Assembly: GCA_013695855.1 (NCBI GenBank)
Contig: JACCZR010000195.1
Location: forward strand, 1-11,868
Source of the DNA: Thermoleophilaceae bacterium
GTDB lineage: Bacteria > Actinomycetota > Thermoleophilia > Solirubrobacterales > Thermoleophilaceae
Direction of reading: 5' to 3'
DNA: 11,868 nucleotides
How positions within the stretch are numbered: the first letter of the stretch is position 1; every line of letters begins with the position of its first letter. Positions 5,865 to 11,868 of the stretch are shown in pieces. Position numbers and translations under genes: made by a program. The notes beneath the pieces are model-generated. The model did not search any database and had not been told where the DNA came from. It saw nothing but the letters and a program-made list of their open reading frames with translations.

Positions 5865-7049
5865 ATGAACCTGCGTGCCATCACCACCCACCGTCTGCTC
5901 GCCGTCTGCATCGTCGTGATCGTGCTCGGCGCCACCGGCGCCGCCATCGCCATCGCAGGGGGTGGCCCCACGCTGCCGCCGCGCAAGCCCCTGGCCACCG
6001 TCGTCCGCGACGCGGTCAGAGCGCCGGAGGTGCCGGGCGTCACCGCGCGCATCAAGTTCACCAACAAGCTCATCGACTCCTCGAGCCTGCAGGGCTCGGA
6101 TCCCCTCCTCACCGGCGCCGGCGGCCGGGTGTGGATCAGCGGCGACCGGGTGCGGCTGGAGTTGCAGTCCGACGCCGGTGACGCGCAGATCCTCTCGGAT
6201 GGCAAGACCGCTTCGCTCTACGACGCCGCCAACAACACCGTCTACCGCGCCACGCTTCCTCGTGAGGAGGGAGCGCGGGAGGCCAAGGAGCGCAAGGGTC
6301 CGCCCTCGCTGGCCAGGATCCAGAAGGGCCTGAACCGGCTGATGCAGCGCGCCAACGTCTCCTCCGCTCGCCCCTCGGCCGTGGCGGACCGCCCGGCCTA
6401 CACCGTCCGCGTCGGGCCCAAGCACGACGGCGGCCGCCTCGGCGCCGCCGAGCTGGCCTGGGACGCCGCGCGCGGCGTCCCGCTGCGCGGCGCCGTGTAC
6501 GCGGAGGGCAACCCCAGCCCCGTCCTCGAGCTCGAAGCCACCGACATCTCGTTTGGCGCCGTGCCCGCCTCGACCTTCGACGCCAAGCCGCCGGCACGGG
6601 CCAAGAGGGTCACTCTGGACGACGGCAAGCCGGGCGAGCGCTCGCGCAAGGGCCGCCGGGACAGGCGCCCGGTGACCGGGGCCGCCGCCGTGGACCGGGC
6701 GGTGCCCTTCTCCCTCTCGGCCCCCGGGCGCCTGGTGGGACTCCCGCGCCAGGAGGTGCGGCTGATCGACCACGAAGGCCGTCCCGGCGCCGTGGTCACC
6801 TACGGTCGCGGGCTCGGCGGGATAGCGGTCATCCAGCAGGCCACCGAACGCTCGGACCGCTCGGAGCGCGGCAAGCGCGACCGGATGAGGGACCTCGATC
6901 TGCCCAAGGTCTCGATCAACGGGGCCACCGGAGAGGAGCTCGACACCGCCCTGGGAACCATCGTGCGCTTCAGCCGTGGCGGCGTGGACTACACGGTGCT
7001 GGGCTCGGTGCCGCCCGCGGCGGCGGAGGCAGCCGCGCGTGGGCTCTGA
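5865..7049 (+). CDS. Membrane-anchored LolA-like / DUF4367-type extracytoplasmic protein
   Basis: The start is ATG 5865, ten bases after AGGAGGGG; an upstream in-frame TTG at 5832 lacks a ribosome site. The 394-residue protein has one N-terminal membrane helix or signal anchor (LLAVCIVVIVLGATGAAIAI, about residues 11-30), then an exported domain. Residues about 45-225 resemble actinobacterial LolA/RseB-like beta-sheet proteins: VTARIKFTNKLI, then GRVWISGDRVRLELQSDAGD, then ILSDGKTASLYDAANNTVYR. After a basic linker (RSRKGRRDRRP) the C-terminal part ends GTIVRFSRGGVDYTVLGSVP and PAAAEAAARGL, the pattern of DUF4367-like modules. Such proteins bind lipids or lipoproteins or sense envelope state. 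It opens the ABC/two-component operon and overlaps the next gene by 11 bases, so it is probably the extracytoplasmic partner of the transporter or kinase. The family call is moderate; the function is inferred. Confidence 0.72.
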   Translation: MNLRAITTHRLLAVCIVVIVLGATGAAIAIAGGGPTLPPRKPLATVVRDAVRAPEVPGVTARIKFTNKLIDSSSLQGSDPLLTGAGGRVWISGDRVRLELQSDAGDAQILSDGKTASLYDAANNTVYRATLPREEGAREAKERKGPPSLARIQKGLNRLMQRANVSSARPSAVADRPAYTVRVGPKHDGGRLGAAELAWDAARGVPLRGAVYAEGNPSPVLELEATDISFGAVPASTFDAKPPARAKRVTLDDGKPGERSRKGRRDRRPVTGAAAVDRAVPFSLSAPGRLVGLPRQEVRLIDHEGRPGAVVTYGRGLGGIAVIQQATERSDRSERGKRDRMRDLDLPKVSINGATGEELDTALGTIVRFSRGGVDYTVLGSVPPAAAEAAARGL

Positions 7050-8010
7050 GCCTGAGCCCGACGGCGCGCCGATAGAAGTCCGAGGGCTGGTCAAGCGCTA
7101 CGGCGAGCTGACGGCGGTCGACGGGGTCGACCTCACCGTCGAGGCCGGCGACGTCTACGGCTATCTGGGCCCAAACGGCGCTGGGAAGACCACGTCGCTG
7201 CGCATGATGCTGGGCCTCATCCACCCGACGGAGGGCACGGTGCGGCTCTTCGGCCGCGACCCTGCGCGCAGCGTGAAGGCCCTGGACGGAGTGGCCGGAT
7301 TCGTCGAGGCCCCGCGCTTCTATCCCTACCTCAGCGGCCGCCGCAACCTGGAGCTGCTCGCGGACTTCGACGGCGGACGGGCGGCTTCACGCATCCCCGC
7401 TGCGCTCGAGACCGTCGAGCTGACCGATCGGGCAAAGGACCGCGTCGGGGCTTACTCACACGGGATGGGCCAGCGGCTGGGCATCGCCGCCGCGCTGCTG
7501 CGCGAGCCCCGGCTGCTCGTGCTCGACGAGCCGGCCACAGGGCTCGACCCCGCGGGCATGCGCGACATGCGCCGGCTGATCAGGCGGCTGGCCGACGCAG
7601 GGATGACCGTGCTTCTCTCGAGCCACTTGATGAACGAGGTGGAGGAGCTGTGCAACCGGGTGGCGATCGTGAGCTCGGGATCGATCGTCTACGAGGGCGC
7701 GATCGCCGATCTCAATCGCAACGCCAGCCAGACCTACCACCTGCGCACCACCGACGACGACCTCGCCCTCGAGATCTGCCGCCGCGAGCCCGGCATCGCC
7801 GACGCGCGCGTCGAGGGCAACGACGTGCGCTTCTGCGCCGACGAGGAGACTGTGGCCGGCCTCTCCGGCGCCCTGGTGGAGGGAGGCGTGCTGATCCGGG
7901 CGCTGTCTCCCCAGACGGTGAGCCTCGAGGACCTGTTCTTCTCGCTCACCGAGGGTTCGCCGCCCGCCGAGGAGCCGGCGACCGAGCCCGCGGCCATCGG
8001 GTCTGCGTGA
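7039..8010 (+). CDS. ABC transporter ATP-binding protein (BcrA/DrrA-like)
   Basis: The GTG at 7039 is chosen because GGAGG (7025-7029) precedes it by 9 bases; it lies inside the end of the LolA-like gene. The 323-residue ATPase has Walker A GPNGAGKTTS (44-53), a Q-loop position occupied by Glu90 in GFVEAPRFYPYLSG, signature SHGMGQR (140-146), Walker B LLVLDEPATGLDP (159-171) and the switch His196 in LLSSHLM. The IEAP/VEAP Q-loop with FYPYLSG is typical of the bacitracin/lantibiotic-immunity (BcrA) branch. A C-terminal extension of about 100 residues ends in an acidic, proline-rich tail. It powers the ABC-2 permease encoded next, overlapping it by GTGA. Substrates in this branch are antibiotics, lipids or peptides; the specific one is unknown. 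Confidence 0.92.
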   Translation: MGSEPEPDGAPIEVRGLVKRYGELTAVDGVDLTVEAGDVYGYLGPNGAGKTTSLRMMLGLIHPTEGTVRLFGRDPARSVKALDGVAGFVEAPRFYPYLSGRRNLELLADFDGGRAASRIPAALETVELTDRAKDRVGAYSHGMGQRLGIAAALLREPRLLVLDEPATGLDPAGMRDMRRLIRRLADAGMTVLLSSHLMNEVEELCNRVAIVSSGSIVYEGAIADLNRNASQTYHLRTTDDDLALEICRREPGIADARVEGNDVRFCADEETVAGLSGALVEGGVLIRALSPQTVSLEDLFFSLTEGSPPAEEPATEPAAIGSA

Positions 8011-8825
8011 GCCCCACGGCGCTGACGGTGTTTCGCTGGGAGCTGCGCAAGCTGCGCTTTCAGAAGCGCACCTACCTCGGCCTGGGCGCGGCCGTGGCGG
8101 TGCCGATCATCTTCGCGGTGGCCACCAGCGTTCAGAGCGGGGGCCCCGACGACGTGCCGTTCGGCCGCTACATCCAGACCAGCGGCCTGGCCATCCCGCT
8201 CGTCCTCCTGCTGTTCGGCTCGATCTGGCTCTACCCGTTGATCACCGCCCTCGTGGCCGGCGACATCATCGCCTCCGAGGACCACAACGGGACGCTGAAG
8301 ACGATCCTCACCCGCTCGCTCGGGCGGGGCCAGATCTGGCGTGGGAAGGTGCTGGCCGCGGGCTCCTACGCGACCGTGGCCATCCTCCTGAGCGGGGTGG
8401 TGGCCATCGTGGCCGGCTGCATTGTCTCGGGCTTCAACCCGCTCACCACCCTGTCGGGAACGCGCGTCTCGGCCCCCACGGCGCTCGGGCTCGTGGCGGC
8501 GAGCCTCGGCTTCTACCTGATCCCGATTCTCTCCATCGCGTGCATAGGGCTGCTGCTGTCGGCGGTGACCCGCAACAGTGCCGCGGCCATCGTCGGGACG
8601 CTGCTGTTCTCGCTGCTCTTGCAGCTCATCGCGATCCTCCCCGGCCTCGGCGGGCTCGAGCCGTACCTGTTGAGCTCGCAGTTCGACGCGTGGCAGGGCC
8701 TGCTGCGCACGCCGGCCGACTGGGGGCCGATCATCCGCTCGGTCTGGGTGTGCGCTCTCTACGCGGTGCCCGCCCTGATTGGGTCCTACTTCGTCTTCCA
8801 GCGGCGCGACGTCGCCGGGGGCTGA
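8007..8825 (+). CDS. ABC-2 type transporter permease
   Basis: The GTG at 8007 overlaps the ATPase stop (GTGA), giving a 272-residue integral membrane protein that begins MSPTALTVFRWELRKLRFQK. Six hydrophobic segments are visible: about AVAVPIIFAVATSV, LAIPLVLLLFGSIWLYPLIT, ATVAILLSGVVAIVAGCIVS, LGFYLIPILSIACIGLLLSA, AIVGTLLFSLLLQLIAIL and a last one ending LIGSYFVFQRRDV. Between the second and third is the ABC-2 hallmark EDHNGTLKTILTRSLGRGQI, the coupling region with conserved E and G-T. It pairs with the BcrA-like ATPase to form an exporter. Translation is coupled on the left; the response regulator starts four bases after its stop. A larger in-frame opening extends upstream but lies within the ATPase gene and is not used. 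Confidence 0.9.
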   Translation: MSPTALTVFRWELRKLRFQKRTYLGLGAAVAVPIIFAVATSVQSGGPDDVPFGRYIQTSGLAIPLVLLLFGSIWLYPLITALVAGDIIASEDHNGTLKTILTRSLGRGQIWRGKVLAAGSYATVAILLSGVVAIVAGCIVSGFNPLTTLSGTRVSAPTALGLVAASLGFYLIPILSIACIGLLLSAVTRNSAAAIVGTLLFSLLLQLIAILPGLGGLEPYLLSSQFDAWQGLLRTPADWGPIIRSVWVCALYAVPALIGSYFVFQRRDVAGG

Positions 8826-8829
8826 GACC

Positions 8830-9495
8830 GTGCCCGCTGAGGCGGAGCGGGTGCTCGTGGTGGACGACGACGCCTCGCTGCGCCGGATGCTCGCGCGCAC
8901 GCTGGCGGTCACGGGGTTCGAGGTCGAGGCCGTGGCCGACGGTCCCAGCGCGCTCGTATCGCTCGAGCGTGTGGTGCCCGACGTGGTGGTGCTCGACGTC
9001 AAGATGCCCGGCATGGACGGCGTGGCGGTGTGCCGGCGCCTGCGAGCCAAGGGCCTGGAGGTGCCCGTGCTCATGCTCACCGCCCGCGACGCGGTGGCCG
9101 ACCGCGTGGCGGGCCTGCAGGCCGGCGCCGACGACTATCTGGTCAAGCCGTTCGCCACCGAGGAGTTGACGGCGCGGCTGCGCGCTCTGACGCGCCGGAG
9201 CGCCCGAGCCGCGGCCACGCTCACCTTCGGCGACCTGGCTCTGGACCTCTCGACTCGTACCGCGTCGCGCGCGGGAGCCGCGGTGGAGCTGACCGGGAGG
9301 GAGGTGGAGCTGCTGGAGCTGCTCATGCGCCAGCCGCGCCAGGTGCTCAGCCGCGAGCGGGCGCTCGCCGAGGTCTGGCGCGACGAGGCGGCTCCCAACG
9401 TCGTCGACCGCTACGTCACCCGGCTGCGGGCCAAGCTGGGCGAGCCCTCGCTGATCCGAACCGTCCGCGGCGTGGGGTTCATGCTCACCCGGTGA
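8830..9495 (+). CDS. OmpR/PhoB-type response regulator
   Basis: The GTG at 8830 gives MPAEAERVLVVDDDASLRRM, a complete 221-residue regulator. The receiver domain has the acidic pocket Asp12-14, phosphoacceptor Asp56 in VVVLDVKMPGMDG, Thr84 in LMLTARDA and Lys106 in YLVKPF. The DNA-binding winged helix (about 130-221) contains LTGREVELLELLMRQPRQVL, the recognition-helix region VVDRYVTRLRAKLGE and the wing RTVRGVGFMLTR. This is the MprA/TcrA-like style common in actinomycetes. It overlaps the kinase start by four bases (GTGA). It should bind upstream of its targets, most likely including this operon's own promoter near 5716-5864, when phosphorylated by the kinase. The Shine-Dalgarno is weak (G-rich run about 8816-8821), so coupling from the permease is likely. 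Confidence 0.93.
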   Translation: MPAEAERVLVVDDDASLRRMLARTLAVTGFEVEAVADGPSALVSLERVVPDVVVLDVKMPGMDGVAVCRRLRAKGLEVPVLMLTARDAVADRVAGLQAGADDYLVKPFATEELTARLRALTRRSARAAATLTFGDLALDLSTRTASRAGAAVELTGREVELLELLMRQPRQVLSRERALAEVWRDEAAPNVVDRYVTRLRAKLGEPSLIRTVRGVGFMLTR

Positions 9496-10838
9496 GATTG
9501 CGCTCTCTCCGCGCTCGCCTGGTGCTCGCCGCCGCCGGGTCGATCTTCGCGGCGCTGGCCACCTTCGGCGCATTGGCGTCCCTCATCACCGACCGCGAGC
9601 TCAACGGCTCGCTCGACCGAGCGCTGCGCCAGCGCGCGGGAGACGTCGCGCGGCTGGCGGTCTCGGCCCCCGCCGTGCTCACCACGCCCGGTGCGCTCGA
9701 GGCTCCGGCCGGCGGGCGCCAGGTCAATGTCGAGGTGCTCGACTCGCGTGGTCGCATCCTCGCCCGCTCGGTCGCGCTCGGCGCCCGGCTGCTGCCTCGT
9801 GACCGCTTGGTGGAGCGGGCACGGCGGGAAGGCCGGGCGGGTCTCGAGACGGTGACCGTGGGCGGGAGGTCGATCCGCCTCTACGCGGCTCCGATCGCCA
9901 GGGTCAGCGGCGAAGCCTCGGGGGGCGTGGTCATCGTGGCCTCGGACACCGCCGACCTGGAGGCGGCCACGCGCCGCTTGAGCGCCCTGCTCACCGTCAG
10001 CGCCTTGATCGTTGCCGCGCTGACGACGCTGCTGGCCTGGTTTCTCACCCGCCGTGGACTGCGGCCGCTGCGCCGGCTGGTCGGCGGCGCGAGGGAGATC
10101 GAACGGACCGCGGACGTCTCGCGCCGGCTGCCGCCCACCACGGCCGGCGACGAGATCTCTGAGCTCACGGCGGTGCTCAACGGGATGCTGGGCGCGCTGG
10201 AGGGAGCACGCGCGGCTGAGCGCCGCTTCCTGGCCGATGCCTCCCACGAGCTTCGCACGCCCGTCACCGCGCTGCTGGGCAACGTCGAGTACGCGGCCAG
10301 CCACGGGGCGAATGAGGAGGTGCTGGCCGACCTGCGCGCGGACACCGCTCGGCTCGCCCGCCTCGTCGACGACCTGCTGGTGCTCGAGCGAGCGCAGACC
10401 GAGCGCGCGCCCATGACCCCGGTGCGCCTGGACGAGGTCGCGCGCACTGCCGCGCCGGTCAGCGAGCAGGTGAAGCTCGGGCACCTGGCTGCGGTCACCG
10501 TCGCCGGCGACCGCGACGCCCTGGTCCGCGCGGCGCGCAACCTCGTGGACAACGGGGTCGTCCACGGGCCCCCGGGCGGCACGGTCGGGTTGACCGTGGG
10601 CGCCGAGGACGGCAGTGCGTTCCTCAGCGTGTCCGACGAGGGCCCGGGGCCCCGGGCCGAAGATGGCGCCAACCTGTTCGAGCGCTTCTGGCGAGGGCAG
10701 GACGCAGCTTCGCGTCCCGGCTCAGGGCTCGGCCTCGCGATCGTGGAGTCCACCGCCCAGCGCCACGGGGGGACGCTCTCCGTGGACGGGTCGACGTTCA
10801 CCGTCGCCTTCCCGCTGCTGGCCGAGGAAGAGGAGTAG
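9492..10838 (+). CDS. HAMP-domain sensor histidine kinase
   Basis: The GTG at 9492 overlaps the regulator stop. The 448-residue kinase has a first membrane helix at about 8-32, an extracytoplasmic sensor of about 130 residues, and a second helix at about 164-186 (LLTVSALIVAALTTLLAWFL). A HAMP domain (about 187-238) is followed by the HisKA dimerisation domain with His252 in LADASHELRTPVTALLGN. The ATPase domain has an N box with Asn350/Asn354 (AARNLVDNGVVHG), G1 DEGPGP, F box LFERFWRG and G2 GSGLGLAIV. The stretch between the HisKA helices and the N box is somewhat short, and the N box ends NGVVHG instead of the common NAxxHT. The motifs needed for activity are nevertheless present. It senses the envelope and phosphorylates the partner regulator; the signal is unknown but plausibly relates to the LolA-like protein or transporter substrate. 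Confidence 0.93.
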   Translation: MRLRSLRARLVLAAAGSIFAALATFGALASLITDRELNGSLDRALRQRAGDVARLAVSAPAVLTTPGALEAPAGGRQVNVEVLDSRGRILARSVALGARLLPRDRLVERARREGRAGLETVTVGGRSIRLYAAPIARVSGEASGGVVIVASDTADLEAATRRLSALLTVSALIVAALTTLLAWFLTRRGLRPLRRLVGGAREIERTADVSRRLPPTTAGDEISELTAVLNGMLGALEGARAAERRFLADASHELRTPVTALLGNVEYAASHGANEEVLADLRADTARLARLVDDLLVLERAQTERAPMTPVRLDEVARTAAPVSEQVKLGHLAAVTVAGDRDALVRAARNLVDNGVVHGPPGGTVGLTVGAEDGSAFLSVSDEGPGPRAEDGANLFERFWRGQDAASRPGSGLGLAIVESTAQRHGGTLSVDGSTFTVAFPLLAEEEE

Positions 10839-10839
10839 T

Positions 10840-10877
10840 CCCCAGACGGAGGTCGGAAGAAAAAATCCGCGCTGGGG
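10840..10877. terminator. Possible hairpin terminator after the kinase operon
   Basis: CCCCAG (10840-10845) pairs with CTGGGG (10872-10877), and inside it CGGA (10854-10857) pairs with TCCG (10866-10869) around an A-rich loop. It begins one base after the kinase stop. There is no immediate T-run, only the pyrimidine-rich CTTTCTCTCT further on, so this is a weak terminator candidate. Its end abuts the -35 element of the next promoter. Confidence 0.35.
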
Positions 10878-10878
10878 C

Positions 10879-10905
10879 TAAAGGTCTGCTTTCTCTCTGC
10901 CGATA
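10879..10905 (+). promoter_or_regulatory. Sigma-28 class (FliA/SigD/WhiG) promoter
   Basis: TAAA (10879-10882) and GCCGATA (10899-10905) are separated by 16 bases. The textbook consensus for this sigma class is TAAA, 15 (14-16) bases, GCCGATAA or GCCGATAT. Transcription would start near 10912, giving a leader of about 130 bases before the zinc-ribbon gene. This implies motility/development-type or alternative-sigma control of the genes to the right, separate from the kinase operon. Confidence 0.7.
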
Positions 10906-10915
10906 CCGCTCAAAC

Positions 10916-11009
10916 ATCCGACCCGAAGCTGCGCGCCACCGCGAGCTGCCAAGGGCCACGAGCAATCCGATGGGACGCCCCGCCGATCGGAGCCATTCGG
11001 GCTTCGGAT
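10916..11009 (+). promoter_or_regulatory. Candidate structured leader RNA (possible riboswitch or cis-regulatory element)
   Basis: ATCCGACCCGAA (10916-10927) pairs with TTCGGG-CT-TCGGAT (10996-11009): twelve base pairs with one two-base bulge, closing a 68-base interior. Inside are a hairpin GCT-G-CGCG/CGCG-AGC (10928-10946), a weak TGC/GCA helix (10947-10964) and a hairpin TCCGAT-GGG/CCC/ATCGGA (10966-10991). Together they form a multi-branch junction. It starts about four bases after the predicted transcription start and ends about 20 bases before the ribosome site. It does not match any riboswitch class I can recall, including c-di-GMP types. Confidence 0.45.
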
Positions 11010-11042
11010 TTGAGGGCGGACCTCCCGGAGTCAGGATCGACA

Positions 11043-11279
11043 TTGCCCTACCTCAGCTGCCCCGGCTGTTCCCTCAAGCTCTACAAGGCTGCCTGCGCTC
11101 CGAAGCCGTGCCCGGTGTGCGGGAGCGCCCTGATCGTCCATCAAGGCCAGCGACCTGACCCCTCGCAGTCGATCTTCCAGGAACGCCGTCGCGGGGGCGT
11201 GAACGCCTCATTCACGCAGCTCCCCCAGCGAACGGAAAGGGGCTCCCCCTCCGTGCCCCCGCAAGGCCAGGCGGGCTGA
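11043..11279 (+). CDS. Small zinc-ribbon protein
   Basis: TTG 11043, six bases after AGGA (11033-11036), gives a 78-residue protein. Its first 30 residues, MPYLSCPGCSLKLYKAACAP and KPCPVCGSAL, form a compact four-cysteine zinc ribbon (Cys6, Cys9, Cys23, Cys26). The rest is basic, then proline/glutamine-rich, and looks disordered. An in-frame TTG at 11010 lies upstream but lies within the candidate leader region and has a poorer context. The gene is two bases from the next start, so the two are co-transcribed, probably from the sigma-28-type promoter. The function is not known. A nucleic-acid or protein-binding adaptor for the downstream repeat protein is plausible but only inferred from adjacency. 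Confidence 0.65.
   Translation: MPYLSCPGCSLKLYKAACAPKPCPVCGSALIVHQGQRPDPSQSIFQERRRGGVNASFTQLPQRTERGSPSVPPQGQAG
11197..11217. repeat. Perfect 7-bp hairpin inside the zinc-ribbon gene's tail
   Basis: GCGTGAA (11197-11203) and TTCACGC (11211-11217) flank a 7-base loop, within the low-complexity C-terminal coding part. There is no T-run, so it is not a typical terminator. It could modulate readthrough or mRNA stability between the two cotranscribed genes. Confidence 0.4.
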
Positions 11280-11281
11280 GG

Positions 11282-11868
11282 ATGTCTAGCGACGGCCACC
11301 CACCAAAGCGTGCACGGTCAAAGCCTCTGGCGCCCGCCGAGATCAAGCTCGAGCCCGATGCGCAGGAAGCCCTCGCCGACCAGACGGTCTCAGACCGCGA
11401 CCAGACGGTCTCAGACCGCGACCAGACCAGCTCAGACGCCGACCAGACTCACTCCGAGATCGACGAGGCCGCCTCCGAGACCGATCGGCGGCTCGCGGAC
11501 GAGGATCAGCGGGCCTCCGATCAAGACCAGGCCACTGCTGATCGAGAGCAGGCAAAAACCCCGAAGGACCCCTCCTCAGAGCGCGCCTACGACGCCTCCC
11601 GCAAGCAGCGTGCGGATGCCACCGTGGAGCGCGGGCTCTGCGCCGCGACCCGCGCCGCAACCGTGCTGACCCGCTCGCGCGAGGCGATTCAGCGCGACGA
11701 GTCCGCCCGGCTTCGGGATCTCAGCGCTTTGGCGCGCGACCACTCAGCCGAAGCGCGCGACCGCGGGGCCGAGCGTCAAGCGGCGGCGCTCACGCAGAGT
11801 GGAGTGGCCGGGGAGGTGATCGAAGCGCTCAAGGCATCGGGGACCGCCCGCCGCGCACAGGCGGCGGC
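11282..11868 (+). CDS. D/Q heptad-repeat protein, N-terminal part (probable signalling protein)
   Basis: The ATG at 11282 follows the zinc-ribbon stop by two bases, with GAGG just before it. The frame stays open for 195 codons to the window edge. After a basic start (MSSDGHPPKRARSKPLAPAE), residues about 34-90 form eight heptads of the kind TVSDRDQ, TVSDRDQ, TSSDADQ, THSEIDE, AASETDR, RLADEDQ, RASDQDQ and ATADREQ. This is a regular hydrophilic helix or stalk. Then comes a charged helical stretch (RAYDASRKQRADATVERGL; ARLRDLSALARDHSAEARDR) with similar 7-residue spacing. No membrane segment is visible. In related actinomycetes, repeats of this kind precede signalling output domains such as GGDEF. 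That is recollection, not seen here, so the C-terminal function is undetermined. Co-transcribed with the zinc-ribbon gene. Confidence 0.75.
   Translation, partial: MSSDGHPPKRARSKPLAPAEIKLEPDAQEALADQTVSDRDQTVSDRDQTSSDADQTHSEIDEAASETDRRLADEDQRASDQDQATADREQAKTPKDPSSERAYDASRKQRADATVERGLCAATRAATVLTRSREAIQRDESARLRDLSALARDHSAEARDRGAERQAAALTQSGVAGEVIEALKASGTARRAQAA
11378..11461 (+). repeat. 21-bp tandem DNA repeats encoding the DQT heptads
   Basis: GACCAGACGGTCTCAGACCG plus C occurs twice back to back without mismatch (11378-11398 and 11399-11419). Two diverged copies follow (11420-11440 and 11441-11461). Each copy encodes one heptad, so copy number can change without a frameshift. Confidence 0.85.

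Noticed and set aside
5814..7094. A 426-codon minus-strand open frame opposite the LolA-like gene
   Set aside because: Composition is typical of a high-GC shadow (R/G/H-rich) with no motifs, while the plus strand has a strong ribosome site, signal anchor and operon coupling.
7734..9080. A 448-codon minus-strand open frame opposite the permease and response regulator
   Set aside because: Low-complexity shadow; the plus strand encodes intact conserved families.
10916..11009. Leader as a c-di-GMP (GEMM) riboswitch
   Set aside because: Only a short GGGACGC similarity; the conserved GEMM core bases and tetraloop/receptor layout are not present, so I left it as an unclassified structure.
10928..11009. 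A tRNA-like gene within the leader
   Set aside because: Multi-branched, but there is no T-loop consensus, no anticodon arm of the right size, and the 12-bp closing stem is too long.
11310..11669. A plus-strand 119-codon open frame within the repeat region
   Set aside because: Out of frame with the regular heptad-encoding frame, which starts at ATG 11282 with a ribosome site and stays open to the window end.

Overview
The window is very GC-rich (mostly about 70% or more by eye). Its protein families point to a high-GC actinomycete, and the closest fit I can suggest is Thermoleophilia/Solirubrobacterales. That placement is an inference. It rests on the xDxDQ heptad-repeat protein at the right end, the small CxxC zinc-ribbon protein before it, the LolA-like/ABC/two-component operon, and frequent GTG starts with 4-base GTGA overlaps. 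The contig may be metagenome-derived, because three genes in the left third each carry a one-base deletion inside an otherwise well-conserved family.

Left part (1-1440): the 5' end of a crotonase-family gene (minus, running off the edge) faces an organic hydroperoxide resistance gene (ohr, plus) that is frameshifted once. Next comes a 5'-truncated, once-frameshifted NudC-type NADH pyrophosphatase fragment (plus), abutting what looks like the tail of an unrelated minus-strand gene. A strong hairpin at 1413-1434 closes the convergent space.

RiPP region (1469-4005, all minus, read right to left): a remnant of a SagB-type FMN dehydrogenase, a YcaO cyclodehydratase with a fused N-terminal peptide-recognition-like domain and a C-terminal PxPxP-type tail, and a 66-residue precursor-like peptide. 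The peptide has a strong ribosome binding site 15 bases after the YcaO stop and contains GPCDFTNCNTPPPP. This is a compact azoline/azole-forming (TOMM/LAP) cluster and the best candidate for an undescribed system here. The dehydrogenase has lost its N-terminus and carries a frameshift.

Island (about 4005-5137): a markedly lower-GC block with a complete secreted GH43 glycosidase (minus). It replaces the 5' part of the SagB gene on one side and adjoins a broken high-GC coding remnant on the other, which suggests insertion or recombination.

Right part: a UspA-like gene (minus, 5230-5715) diverges from a tightly coupled five-gene plus-strand operon (5865-10838). The operon encodes a membrane-anchored LolA/DUF4367-like protein, a BcrA-like ABC ATPase, an ABC-2 permease, an OmpR-type response regulator and a HAMP histidine kinase. 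It looks like an envelope-stress or drug/lipid export module that regulates itself. Beyond it lie a near-consensus sigma-28 (FliA/SigD/WhiG-class) promoter (10879-10905), a leader RNA that can fold into a multi-branched structure closed by a 12-bp stem (10916-11009), a small zinc-ribbon protein, and a long D/Q heptad-repeat protein running off the right edge. Proteins with such repeats in related actinomycetes often carry signalling domains such as GGDEF, but that part is outside the window.
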